The notes under the pieces: model-generated
The model's input: the letters and a program-made list of their open reading frames with translations, nothing else
The model's database searches: none
What the model was told of the DNA's origin: nothing
Position numbers and translations under genes: made by a program
Source of the DNA: an uncultured Coriobacteriaceae bacterium
GTDB lineage: Bacteria; Actinomycetota; Coriobacteriia; Coriobacteriales; QAMH01
DNA length: 22,738 nucleotides
Assembly: GCA_900556425.1 (NCBI GenBank)
Contig: USOR01000002.1
Span: 1-22,738, forward strand
Reading direction: 5' to 3'
In this document: positions 7,384-14,578 of the stretch, piece by piece
How positions within the stretch are numbered: position 1 is the stretch's first letter
How the letters are laid out: every line of letters starts with the position of its first letter

Positions 7384-7917
7384 ATGTCAGATCAAGAAAA
7401 CCTCGAGATGGACGACATTCTCGAGCGCATCACGTTCTATTGCCTCGATACCGCGCAGGCAAAGCTCGAGGAGGGCGAGGAGCTCACCCCGTTCACGGTT
7501 ATCGTTGACGGGGACCAGATGTTCGAGGAGAACTTTCCCGGTGACGACGTGACGAGTTGCCGCGACGCCGCGGAGGCCAACGTCAAGTCGTCGAGCGCCT
7601 TCTCGACGCATTACGCCTTCTGCTACGACGGGTTCCTCATGACCGATGACGGGCAGCTTGACGCCATCATCGTCGAGTGCGCCACGACCGAGATGGAGAA
7701 GGCCTACGTCATCGCACGCCTGTACAAGCAGGAGGGCGATGCCCTCGTCTTCGAGGAAACGCCCGCTTATGTCGATGATGTCGACACCTTCTATGACCTC
7801 GCCGCCGTGCGCGCGGCCAAGGCCCGCGCCGAGGTGCTCGCCAAGGAGGGCGACGAGATGGAAGAGATTCAGCAGCGCATCCAGACCCTGCTGGGTGGCG
7901 GCGGCTCCAAGGAGTAG
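7384..7917 (+). CDS. Acidic hypothetical protein, unknown family
   Basis: I do not recognise this 177-residue protein. It is strongly acidic (many Asp and Glu in MSDQENLEMDDILERI, EEGEELT and VDDVDTFYD), has no signal peptide or membrane segment, and ends in a charged helix followed by Gly-Gly-Gly-Gly-Ser. The helix around A-A-V-R-A-A-K-A-R-A-E-V-L-A-K-E-G-D could form a coiled coil. AAGGAG ahead of the ATG (around 7373-7378) and the promoter at 7298-7326 make it a convincing real gene, the first of a three-gene operon. The next gene, a membrane protein, begins 27 bases after its stop. Confidence 0.85.
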   Translation: MSDQENLEMDDILERITFYCLDTAQAKLEEGEELTPFTVIVDGDQMFEENFPGDDVTSCRDAAEANVKSSSAFSTHYAFCYDGFLMTDDGQLDAIIVECATTEMEKAYVIARLYKQEGDALVFEETPAYVDDVDTFYDLAAVRAAKARAEVLAKEGDEMEEIQQRIQTLLGGGGSKE

Positions 7918-7944
7918 CCGTCGCGACGGGCAGCGGGCGTATCG

Positions 7945-8931
7945 ATGAAGACGATCAACACATACATGGACCGAGCGTGGGGCGATTTGGCCGCCGACGA
8001 TGATTGGTGGAAGGCAACGCTCGTGCTCGGCCTCATGAATTGCGTGCCCATCATCGGACAGATCATCATGTTCGGGTACCTGTTTGATTGGGCGAAGGAA
8101 GCCGCCTGGGGTATGCACACGCCTCTGTCTCGAAAGCTGGGAGATTTGGGTCGCTGCGCGCGATACGGATTTCTCGCGCTTTGGGTTATGTTCATTTGGG
8201 TCGCGCCTGTCGTGATTGCCGGGTTCCTGTTGGGCTTCATTCCGGCCGTCGGCACCATCCTGCAGTTTCTCGTGGAGGTCTTCGCGGTGTTTGTTGCGGC
8301 CCTTGCCGCAGCGGGTGCCTTTCGCAGCGTCATCTACGAGCGTGTGCTTCCCGGTTTGCAAATCAAGCGAGTCTTCAGAATGTTTCAACGGGACCCAGGA
8401 GGATTTGGTCAGGCATTTTGCGTCATCCTGCTGGTGATCCCGCTGCTCGCCGCAGCGCTCTTCATCGTGCTGCTGCCGACCATCCCCTTCATCAACGTCA
8501 TCGCTTCGGTGGCCACGACGACGGTACTCGGCACCGACCTCGTTCCGCTCGCGCTGCTCGGTGTGGTCACGATCGTGGTGGCGCTCATCGTGTGGGTTGC
8601 CGGCGCGCTCGTGAGCGCGTTCATCTCGGCGCTCTACATGCGCTCCCTCGGTTACTGGATGGAGCAATTCAAGCCGGAGACCTGGCGCTCACCTTCGGCA
8701 CCCATGTCCTTCGAGGTTGATATGGCTGCCGAGAAGCAGGCCAAGCGCGAAGCGAAGGCCGCGGCGAAGAAGAAGCGCAAGGAGAAGCCCGAGCCCCCGG
8801 CTGACGAGGCCCCCGAGGACGCTGCTGCTCAAAATGCGGAGACGGAGGCCGAGGTGGCCGAGCGTGTCGAGGGCGCGAACACGGATGATGGAGCCGTGGA
8901 CGATGCGGCAGAGAACCAGGAGCGGGCATGA
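7945..8931 (+). CDS. DUF4013-like polytopic membrane protein with charged C-terminal tail
   Basis: This 328-residue protein shows hydrophobic helices at about 24-45, 75-98, 102-127, 157-180 and 203-233. The N-terminal pattern (CVPIIGQIIMFGYLFDWA, then a short W-G-M-x-T-P-L loop) resembles DUF4013 membrane proteins; this family call is from pattern memory. Residues 260-328 form a hydrophilic tail: a lysine- and alanine-rich helix (KQAKREAKAAAKKKRKEK) followed by an acidic Ala/Glu/Pro stretch. The function is unknown. Its stop overlaps the next start by four bases (ATGA at 8928-8931), indicating translational coupling to the methyltransferase. Confidence 0.85.
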   Translation: MKTINTYMDRAWGDLAADDDWWKATLVLGLMNCVPIIGQIIMFGYLFDWAKEAAWGMHTPLSRKLGDLGRCARYGFLALWVMFIWVAPVVIAGFLLGFIPAVGTILQFLVEVFAVFVAALAAAGAFRSVIYERVLPGLQIKRVFRMFQRDPGGFGQAFCVILLVIPLLAAALFIVLLPTIPFINVIASVATTTVLGTDLVPLALLGVVTIVVALIVWVAGALVSAFISALYMRSLGYWMEQFKPETWRSPSAPMSFEVDMAAEKQAKREAKAAAKKKRKEKPEPPADEAPEDAAAQNAETEAEVAERVEGANTDDGAVDDAAENQERA

Positions 8932-9746
8932 CGATCGACATTGACTGGGCTGCTGCTTGGAAGGAAGAGCAGCTGCGCCGGAACAACCCCGATAACGCGG
9001 ACATGTGGAACGAGCGGGCGAAGGATTTTGCCAAAACCTGCAATACGAGCCCCTATGCGACGGCCTTCCTCGAGCGTGCTGCCATCAGGGACGGCGAGAC
9101 CGTGCTCGATATGGGTTGCGGATCGGGAACGCTTGCGCTGCCGCTCGCACGCGCGGGGCACGAGGTCTACGCCTGCGATTTCTCGCAGGGTATGCTCGAC
9201 GCCCTCATGGAGGCGGCGTTTGCGGAAGGTATAGCCGAGCACATACACCCCATGCTGTTGGCCTGGGATGACGATTGGAATAGTGCCGGGCTTCCCGTTT
9301 GCGATGTCGCGCTCGCGTCGCGTTCGATTGCAACGGCCGACATGCAAGCATCGCTCGCCAAGCTCGATGCCCGGGCTCGCAGACGCGTGTGCGTCACGCT
9401 TACGACGGGGCTTTCGCCGCGTGTCGACCACGTGTTGCTCGAGGCGGCGGGACGCGAGCTGCCGCGCTACCCCGACTGCGTCTTTGCCTTCAACATACTC
9501 TGGGGCATGGGCATACGCCCGGACCTGTCATATATAGATAGTGCGCGCACAGACCGCTTCGAGAGCTTTGATGCGGCCATCGAGAAGAACGCCGCGCTCA
9601 TGAAGTTGACGGATGAGGAGCGTGAGCGCCTGGTCACTTATTCGAGGCAACATCTGCACGAGCAGCGTACGCCCGATGGCGAGACGTGCTGGGAGTACGA
9701 CCACCAGCGCGTGACCTCGTGGGCGTTTCTCGTGTGGGATAAGTAG
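8928..9746 (+). CDS. Class I SAM-dependent methyltransferase
   Basis: This 272-residue protein has a Rossmann-type SAM domain. Motif I is VLDMGCGSGTLALPLA at 59-74 and the acidic residue ending strand 2 is in VYACDFSQGM (80-89). A following motif is LPVCDVALASRSI. The tryptophan-rich N-terminus (DWAAAWKEEQLRRNN) and the C-terminal W-E-Y-D-H-Q-R-V-T-S-W-A-F-L-V-W resemble small-molecule methyltransferases common in anaerobic Actinobacteria, but the substrate cannot be read off. It is translationally coupled to the upstream membrane protein through a four-base ATGA overlap and ends the operon. Confidence 0.88.
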   Translation: MTIDIDWAAAWKEEQLRRNNPDNADMWNERAKDFAKTCNTSPYATAFLERAAIRDGETVLDMGCGSGTLALPLARAGHEVYACDFSQGMLDALMEAAFAEGIAEHIHPMLLAWDDDWNSAGLPVCDVALASRSIATADMQASLAKLDARARRRVCVTLTTGLSPRVDHVLLEAAGRELPRYPDCVFAFNILWGMGIRPDLSYIDSARTDRFESFDAAIEKNAALMKLTDEERERLVTYSRQHLHEQRTPDGETCWEYDHQRVTSWAFLVWDK

Positions 9747-9818
9747 CGGACCAGACAGTTCTGCCCCGGCGGCTTCTGTCTCATTGCGCAGGTCAGGGGT
9801 CTGGCACGCCAATCCCGC

Positions 9819-9846
9819 TTGCCAATCGGCGGTTTTATGGCATAAT
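9819..9846 (+). promoter_or_regulatory. Promoter for tRNA-Glu
   Basis: TTGCCA (9819-9824) and CATAAT (9841-9846) are 16 bases apart, each one or two changes from consensus. The predicted start falls a few bases before the tRNA at 9861. It may also supply the purine nucleoside phosphorylase transcript by readthrough. Confidence 0.65.
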
Positions 9847-9860
9847 GACCGAACTGTTCT

Positions 9861-9936
9861 GTCCCCATCGTCTAGCGGTTAGGACGTCGGCCCTTCAAGC
9901 CGAAGATCGCGGGTTCGAATCCCGCTGGGGGCGCCA
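9861..9936 (+). tRNA. tRNA-Glu (anticodon TTC) with C at position 33
   Basis: This 76-base tRNA has an encoded CCA. Acceptor GTCCCCA pairs with TGGGGGC; the D-arm TCGTCTAGCGGTTAGGA is classic tRNA-Glu. The anticodon stem TCGGC/GCCGA encloses loop CCTTCAA, so the anticodon is TTC at 9894-9896. Position 33 (9893) is then C rather than the nearly universal U. The T-arm GCGGG/CCCGC is intact. The identity is firm; the loop base is odd. Confidence 0.95.
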
Positions 9937-9946
9937 TCACATGTAC

Positions 9947-9983
9947 GGGTCCGCCACGTTGCTGAGCGGGCCCTTTTGTTTTT
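9947..9983 (+). terminator. Rho-independent terminator between tRNA-Glu and the phosphorylase gene
   Basis: GGGTCCGC (9947-9954) pairs with GCGGGCCC (9966-9973), with one G-U pair and an 11-base loop, followed by TTTTGTTTTT. It ends only about 20 bases before the next start codon, leaving no space for a promoter in between, so it may act as an attenuator. Confidence 0.88.
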
Positions 9984-10002
9984 GAAACGAGGAGGAGACG
10001 TC

Positions 10003-10827
10003 ATGGAGCACATCATCACGAAGGCCAACGTGGACGAGGCCGTCGCGTTCGTTCGCGCACACGCGCCTGTCAAGGATGGGGCCCTTGGCCTTGTTCTCGG
10101 GAGCGGCCTGGGCGAGCTGGTCGACGCCATCGAGGATGCCGCATACGTTGATTATGCCGAGATTCCGCACATGGTGTCGTCAACGGCGCCGTCGCATGCG
10201 GGTCGCTTCGTCATCGGCACGATCGCTGGTCGCCCGGTCATCTGCATGCAGGGAAGGTTGCATGCCTACGAGGGAAACTCGCCCCAGCAGATCGCGTTTC
10301 CCATCTGCCTCATGCATGGGCTGGGTGTCACGGAGCTTGTGGTGACGAACGCCGCCGGTGGCATTAACACCAGCTTTGACGTGGGCGATCTCATGCTTAT
10401 CGAGGATCACATCAACCTTTTGGGGGCCAATCCCCTTGCCGCACCGGATGAGCCGGAGCTCTTCCCCCGCTTCTACGATATGACTCAGGCGTATTCACCC
10501 GCCTTGCGCGAGCGTGCGCAAAAAGCTGCAGCATCCTGTGAAATTGAGCTGAAGAGCGGCGTGTACATCGCGACCTTGGGGCCGTCTTTCGAGACGCCAG
10601 CCGAGATCCGGGCGTTTCGCAACTTGGGAGCCGACGCCGTGGGCATGTCGACGGTGTTCGAGGTAATTGCCGCACGTGCGTGCGGCATGGAGGTGCTTGG
10701 CATCTCGATGATCTCGAACGCCGCCGCGGGCGTGCTCGACGAGCCGGTGAGCATCGATGACGTGTACGTTGCGGCCGAGGCAGCGGTCGAGAAGCTCTCG
10801 CGACTCCTTATTGCATACGCAGGGTAG
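10003..10827 (+). CDS. punA: Purine nucleoside phosphorylase (trimeric type)
   Basis: This 274-residue enzyme cleaves purine nucleosides with phosphate to base and ribose-1-phosphate in purine salvage. The family signatures are present: LGLVLGSGLGEL near the N-terminus (phosphate loop), the SHAGR then MQGRLHAYEG segment, VTNAAGGIN, TLGPSFETPAEIR (purine-site glutamate) and VGMSTVFEVIAA followed by GISMISNAAAG (purine-site asparagine). This pattern is the trimeric class, which prefers guanosine and inosine. The frame is open to 9976 but GAGGAGGAG immediately before 10003 selects that ATG. It is preceded by tRNA-Glu and a terminator. Confidence 0.95.
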   Translation: MEHIITKANVDEAVAFVRAHAPVKDGALGLVLGSGLGELVDAIEDAAYVDYAEIPHMVSSTAPSHAGRFVIGTIAGRPVICMQGRLHAYEGNSPQQIAFPICLMHGLGVTELVVTNAAGGINTSFDVGDLMLIEDHINLLGANPLAAPDEPELFPRFYDMTQAYSPALRERAQKAAASCEIELKSGVYIATLGPSFETPAEIRAFRNLGADAVGMSTVFEVIAARACGMEVLGISMISNAAAGVLDEPVSIDDVYVAAEAAVEKLSRLLIAYAG

Positions 10828-10843
10828 GGCAGCGTAGGGCAGC
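10824..10843. repeat. 10-base tandem duplication at the end of punA
   Basis: GTAGGGCAGC occurs twice head to tail (10824-10833 and 10834-10843). The first copy contains the punA stop codon. It abuts the REPIN-like hairpin copy B and may mark its insertion or slippage. Confidence 0.6.
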
Positions 10844-10917
10844 GTGCCTGGCACGCTGTCTCATAAATGAGTCAAGTGACGAGATGTGGCGAGCTTTTGA
10901 GACAACGTGCCAGGCAC
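10844..10917. repeat. REPIN/MITE-like hairpin, copy B
   Basis: Arms at 10844-10863 and 10898-10917 pair at 19 of 20 positions around a 34-base loop. Both arms match those of copy A (4309-4384) almost exactly, the loop length is the same, and the loop shares GTCAA, GAGA and GCT at matching places. The two copies are therefore members of one family rather than chance hairpins. It lies just downstream of punA, where it could also act on its mRNA end. Confidence 0.87.
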
Positions 10918-11016
10918 ATTTGTCGAGATGACGGCGTGGAAACGAAACGACCACGCGCCGTCCAAGTTTCTTGTGGAGGGTCGGGCGAACGGTTATGGTT
11001 ACTGCGGTAAGTTGTC

Positions 11017-11022
11017 TATAAT
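11017..11022 (+). promoter_or_regulatory. -10 element of the bifunctional nuclease gene
   Basis: A perfect TATAAT stands 28 bases before the ATG at 11050. The -35 region is poor. Transcription from it would start near 11029, which argues against the in-frame ATG at 11029 and for the ATG at 11050. Confidence 0.55.
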
Positions 11023-11049
11023 GAGGTTATGCCCGAAGGGAGGTGCGCA

Positions 11050-11574
11050 ATGGTACTCGTAAATGTCGAATCGCTGGTAATCGGCCTCCTTCCCATGCCC
11101 TCCATCATCACGCTGCGTGTTGCGGAGCATCGCGAAGACATCCCCGAGGATCTTGTGCTTCCCATCTGGATTGGCACCATGGAGGCAACGGCCATCGCCG
11201 CAGCTCTTGAGGGCAATGCGACGGAGAGACCCATCACGCACGCGCTCACCATCGATTTGGTCGGCTCGCTCGGCGGCAACATCAGCCGCGTCGTCATCGA
11301 CCGCGTCGAGGGGACGACCTTCTACGCCACCATATATTTGCGTTGTGCAAACGGGATGTTTACGCGCGTCGATGCACGTCCGAGCGATGCAATCGCCCTG
11401 GCCGCTCGCGCAAATGCGCCGCTGTTCGTCGAGGAAGACGTCATGCGATCTGCCGCTTGCCCGCGCGCGCTTACGCCTGGTCAGGACGAGCAAATCGAGC
11501 TCGAGGAATTCGACAAGTTCATCGAGCACATCAACCCCGAGGACTTCGTCACGCACAGCGGCGGCAAGGACTAG
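11050..11574 (+). CDS. Bifunctional nuclease family protein (DUF151/BFN)
   Basis: This 174-residue protein begins MVLVNVESLVIGLLPMPS and carries the DUF151 pattern: an I-I-T-L-R strand, LPIWIGTMEATAIAAALEG, the PITHALTIDL segment, and the RVDARPSDAIALAARANAPLFV motif. Plant and bacterial members have DNase or RNase activity or act in regulation; the role here is not known. The C-terminus is acidic (EDEQIELEEFDKFIEHINPEDF). GGGAGGTG at about 11038-11045 selects ATG 11050 over the frame-consistent ATG at 11029, which would coincide with the transcription start. It converges with dinG, with a 15-base gap between the stops. Confidence 0.9.
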   Translation: MVLVNVESLVIGLLPMPSIITLRVAEHREDIPEDLVLPIWIGTMEATAIAAALEGNATERPITHALTIDLVGSLGGNISRVVIDRVEGTTFYATIYLRCANGMFTRVDARPSDAIALAARANAPLFVEEDVMRSAACPRALTPGQDEQIELEEFDKFIEHINPEDFVTHSGGKD

Positions 11575-11589
11575 CTCCTACCAGCGGTT

Positions 11590-14499
11590 TTAGACGCTGC
11601 CTGGTTCCTGCGTCTCCATGAGACGCGCAATCTCACTAATAGTAAGGGTTCGGATATCCTGCGTCGGCATGGCACGCAGGAAGGACTTCGCGTAGTTCTT
11701 GGTCTGCAGGCGCGCGTCTGCGAGCACAAGCCAGCCGCTGTCTGTCGAGTTGCGGATGAGACGGCCAGCTGCCTGCTTGAGGTCCATTACGGCCTCGGGC
11801 AGTGAATAGCGTCCCCAGGCCGCGCGGCCATCACGCGCCTCGCGCTCACGGGCGATGGGGTCGTCGGGACGGCTGAAGGGAAGGCGCGCGATGATGACGC
11901 AACGCAGGGTGTCACCCGGAGCGTCGAAGCCCTCCCAGAAGGATTTGAGCGCGAACATAGACAGGCTCCTGTCTGACAGGAACCTGTCACGCAACGACTT
12001 CGTACTCGTGCCACGCGTCTGCGCGATGAGATCGATGCCCTCGTTGGCGAGCCGCGGCTTGAGTTCACGATAGAAGCTCTCCATCTCGCGGCGGTTGGTG
12101 AAGAGCGTGAGCACCGAGCCGCCCATTGCAACATGGACCTCATAGAGCAGTTGCGCGAAGGCCTCGTGGTAATCCGGCGCGTTGGGCTCGGGCATGTCGC
12201 TTGGCAGCAGCACGGACATGTTGTGGTCGTAATCGTACCCTGACGCGAAGATGCTCGTGTGGACGGGCTTGTCCGTCACGCGATCGAGCCCCGTTGCACG
12301 CAGGAAGTGCGCGAAGGGCTCGCGCTCGGCGGTGGCGAGGGTGGCCGAGGTGAAGACGAGGCTGCGGGTTTGCGGGTAGAGGTCGGTGGCCAGGGACTCG
12401 CCGATGTCGAGGCGCATGGCCTCGAGGGCCTGCATGGGGTAGCGCGGGTTACGGTCGATCTGCAGCGATGTGACGTAGCGCTCGTCCGTGCCGTCGAGGA
12501 TGAGGCGCAGGGCATCGACGGCGCCTTTGACGTTGGCCGTGATGCCCGAGAGCTCGGCGAGCTGGTTGACGAACTCACCCTCGAACTGCTCGAGCATGGA
12601 GATGAGGTCGGCAAGACGTCCGTTGAGACCCCAGAGCAAATCGGCGAGCTTGGTGCCCGGCACGCAAAGCTCGCACCAGGTGTGCCCTTGCCGCATCTCG
12701 TCGCTAATCCAAACGGTGACAATGTTGTAGCTGCCCCTGTCACGCGCGTTGGGGGAGGGGAGCTCGGTAAGTGCCGTGAAGAACTCTGCAGCCACCAGTT
12801 GAATCTGGCCGATACGGTTTTCGATGTCGGCCGTTACGCCGTAGAGCATATCGCCGCCCTCGAGCTTGTCGGCACGCTTGCGCACGCGCGCCATGATGCC
12901 GCTCTTCGGGTTTGAGAGATGGCCCAGCGTGGTCTCGAGCTCGCGCGAGGTAATCGAGCTTGAGAGCTGGCGACGCGCCTCGCCCTCGACACCATGTGCC
13001 TCGTCGATGATCCAGTGCCTGATGGGGGGCAGGATGCCGTTGTCGGCCTGCATGTCGCGGAATAGCAGCGCGTGGTTGGTGACGACGATATCGGCGCTGG
13101 TGGCAGCGCGACGCGCCCCGTGCAGGAAGCAACGTCGCGGGAAGTACGGGCAGCGCTTCTTGAGGCAGTCGTTGGCGTTTGCCTGGATATCGCCGCGTGG
13201 TAAGCGCACCCAACTAATATTTAGCGCGTCGAGATCACCGTGGCTCGTTTGCGCCGTGAAGTCGAGGAGTGTGGCGATCATGCTGATGACGTCGCAGTTG
13301 TCGCCTTGGTCTGCGCGTGCCATGTGCTCGAGCTTGCGCAGGCAGAGGTAGTGGTCGTAGCCCTTGAGCGCGATATAGGAGAGGTCTTGTCCGAGCACGC
13401 TGTTGAGGCGCGGCAGCTCGTGGTAGACGAGCTGGTCCATGAGGGCGTTGGTCTTTGTCGCGACCCCCATGGTGACCTTGTTCTCGCGAGCACCAAAAGC
13501 GACAGGTACCAGGTAGGCCATTGACTTTCCAACGCCCGTACCTGCCTCGATGACGCGAATGTCGCCCTCGCGCAGGCACGCGGCGACCTCATGTGCCATG
13601 CCGAGCTGCTCTTGGCGCTCCTCGTAGTCGGGGTACATCGACCCCAGAGCGCCGGTGGGGGAGAAGGCCTCATCGATACGATTCTCGTCACAGAACGAGA
13701 GCGGGATGTCGTCGGCATCGGGACGTGGGGGTAGCGACGTGCCCTGCGTGCGTTCGGTACGGTTGCGTCGTAGCGAGAAGTCGACGCCAGGATGCTCAAG
13801 GGCGGCCTGCACGAAGTAGGGGCGCAACGGCCAGTCGGTCTGTGGCGAAAGCTCCGCGATGCGGGCCGCAAGACCAGGGGTCATCGCCTGGATGCCTGCG
13901 AGGAGTATGCGCCACAGGGCGCCGAGCGCAACGGTGTCGTCCATCGCGCGGTGGGTGGGCGTTGACAGGCCGAATGCGGCAGCAAGATCGAGAAGCCGAT
14001 GCGATTTGAGGCGTGGCAAGACGATTTGCGACAGCGAGAGCGTGTCGATCCATTGCCCGGGAAGCTCGCCAGGATTGGCCTGGCGCATGATGAACTGCTG
14101 GTCGAAGCTCGCATTGTGCGCGACGAGGTTGCAGTTGCCCGCAAACTCGGCGAGCGCCTCGACGGCTTCGCGCGGGGTAGGAGCACCGGCGATGTCTGCC
14201 TGGGTGATGCCCGTGAGCTCGGTGATTTCGGCTGGAATGGCGCGTCCCGGGTCTACGAAGGTCTGGAACGTGCCGACGGTCTCGCACCCGCGCATGCGGA
14301 TGGCGGCGATTTCGAGCAACGAGCAGCTGGAGGGATTGAGCCCCGTGGTCTCGGTGTCGACCACGACGACCTCGTCCTCGATGAGGCCGAACTGTAGCTC
14401 ACGAGCGCGCTCGGGGAGCTGCCGGTACATGTTGGAGATATCGTCATCCGTACCCGCAATGAGGAATTCGTTTAGTCGTATTTCACGTGAAACAACCAT
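11590..14499 (-). CDS. dinG: DinG-family ATP-dependent helicase with N-terminal DEDD exonuclease domain
   Basis: This large protein (969 residues from the ATG; two more if a TTG at 14503-14505 is used) is built like the exonuclease-helicase DinG of Firmicutes. Residues about 45-200 form a DnaQ-like 3'-5' exonuclease with VVDTETTG, LVAHNASFD and HRAMDD. The helicase part has Walker A EAGTGVGKS (about 318-326) and the DEAH box at about 499-502. Four cysteines (about 386, 445, 450 and 457; spacing 58, 4 and 6 residues between them) match the XPD/DinG iron-sulphur cluster. The C-terminal motifs FWEGFDAPG and QAAGRLIR are also present. The family acts on DNA repair and R-loop or forked intermediates. 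Codons 2-7 carry a parS-like site (14479-14494). It diverges from the gene at 14579. Confidence 0.95.
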   Translation of the reverse strand: MVVSREIRLNEFLIAGTDDDISNMYRQLPERARELQFGLIEDEVVVVDTETTGLNPSSCSLLEIAAIRMRGCETVGTFQTFVDPGRAIPAEITELTGITQADIAGAPTPREAVEALAEFAGNCNLVAHNASFDQQFIMRQANPGELPGQWIDTLSLSQIVLPRLKSHRLLDLAAAFGLSTPTHRAMDDTVALGALWRILLAGIQAMTPGLAARIAELSPQTDWPLRPYFVQAALEHPGVDFSLRRNRTERTQGTSLPPRPDADDIPLSFCDENRIDEAFSPTGALGSMYPDYEERQEQLGMAHEVAACLREGDIRVIEAGTGVGKSMAYLVPVAFGARENKVTMGVATKTNALMDQLVYHELPRLNSVLGQDLSYIALKGYDHYLCLRKLEHMARADQGDNCDVISMIATLLDFTAQTSHGDLDALNISWVRLPRGDIQANANDCLKKRCPYFPRRCFLHGARRAATSADIVVTNHALLFRDMQADNGILPPIRHWIIDEAHGVEGEARRQLSSSITSRELETTLGHLSNPKSGIMARVRKRADKLEGGDMLYGVTADIENRIGQIQLVAAEFFTALTELPSPNARDRGSYNIVTVWISDEMRQGHTWCELCVPGTKLADLLWGLNGRLADLISMLEQFEGEFVNQLAELSGITANVKGAVDALRLILDGTDERYVTSLQIDRNPRYPMQALEAMRLDIGESLATDLYPQTRSLVFTSATLATAEREPFAHFLRATGLDRVTDKPVHTSIFASGYDYDHNMSVLLPSDMPEPNAPDYHEAFAQLLYEVHVAMGGSVLTLFTNRREMESFYRELKPRLANEGIDLIAQTRGTSTKSLRDRFLSDRSLSMFALKSFWEGFDAPGDTLRCVIIARLPFSRPDDPIAREREARDGRAAWGRYSLPEAVMDLKQAAGRLIRNSTDSGWLVLADARLQTKNYAKSFLRAMPTQDIRTLTISEIARLMETQEPGSV
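14479..14494. promoter_or_regulatory. parS centromere-like site inside dinG
   Basis: TATTTCACGTGAAACA differs from the parS consensus TGTTTCACGTGAAACA at one of 16 positions. The inner palindrome TTTCACGTGAAA is perfect. It lies within codons 2-7 of dinG (Val-Val-Ser-Arg-Glu-Ile). The parB gene at 186-1040 encodes a normal Spo0J-type ParB with the helix-turn-helix that reads this sequence. No second match was found in the window. Confidence 0.88.
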
Positions 14500-14546
14500 G
14501 TTCAAAGCCTATCATGTTGTAGAGACAAAACACGCGGTCAAATCGG

Positions 14547-14552
14547 TATACT
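14547..14552 (+). promoter_or_regulatory. Possible -10 element for the 14579-16555 gene pair
   Basis: TATACT stands 27 bases before the ATG at 14579. The hexamer 17 bases upstream (GACAAA) is a poor -35. It lies in the short divergent gap opposite dinG and close to the parS-like site. Confidence 0.4.
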
Positions 14553-14578
14553 TGCCAGCAGTCGACTGGAGGACGAGC

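Noticed and set aside
7387..8667. Long minus-strand open frame over the 7384-8931 genes
   Set aside because: Antisense of two well-supported genes with their own promoter and ribosome sites; no family resemblance.
10930..10962. Hairpin downstream of punA as its terminator
   Set aside because: The stem needs a two-base bulge and no T-run follows; it may be structured but termination is not supported.
13859..14578. 240-codon upstream extension of the tail-anchored protein frame
   Set aside because: It is antisense to dinG; a strong ribosome site supports ATG 14579 instead.
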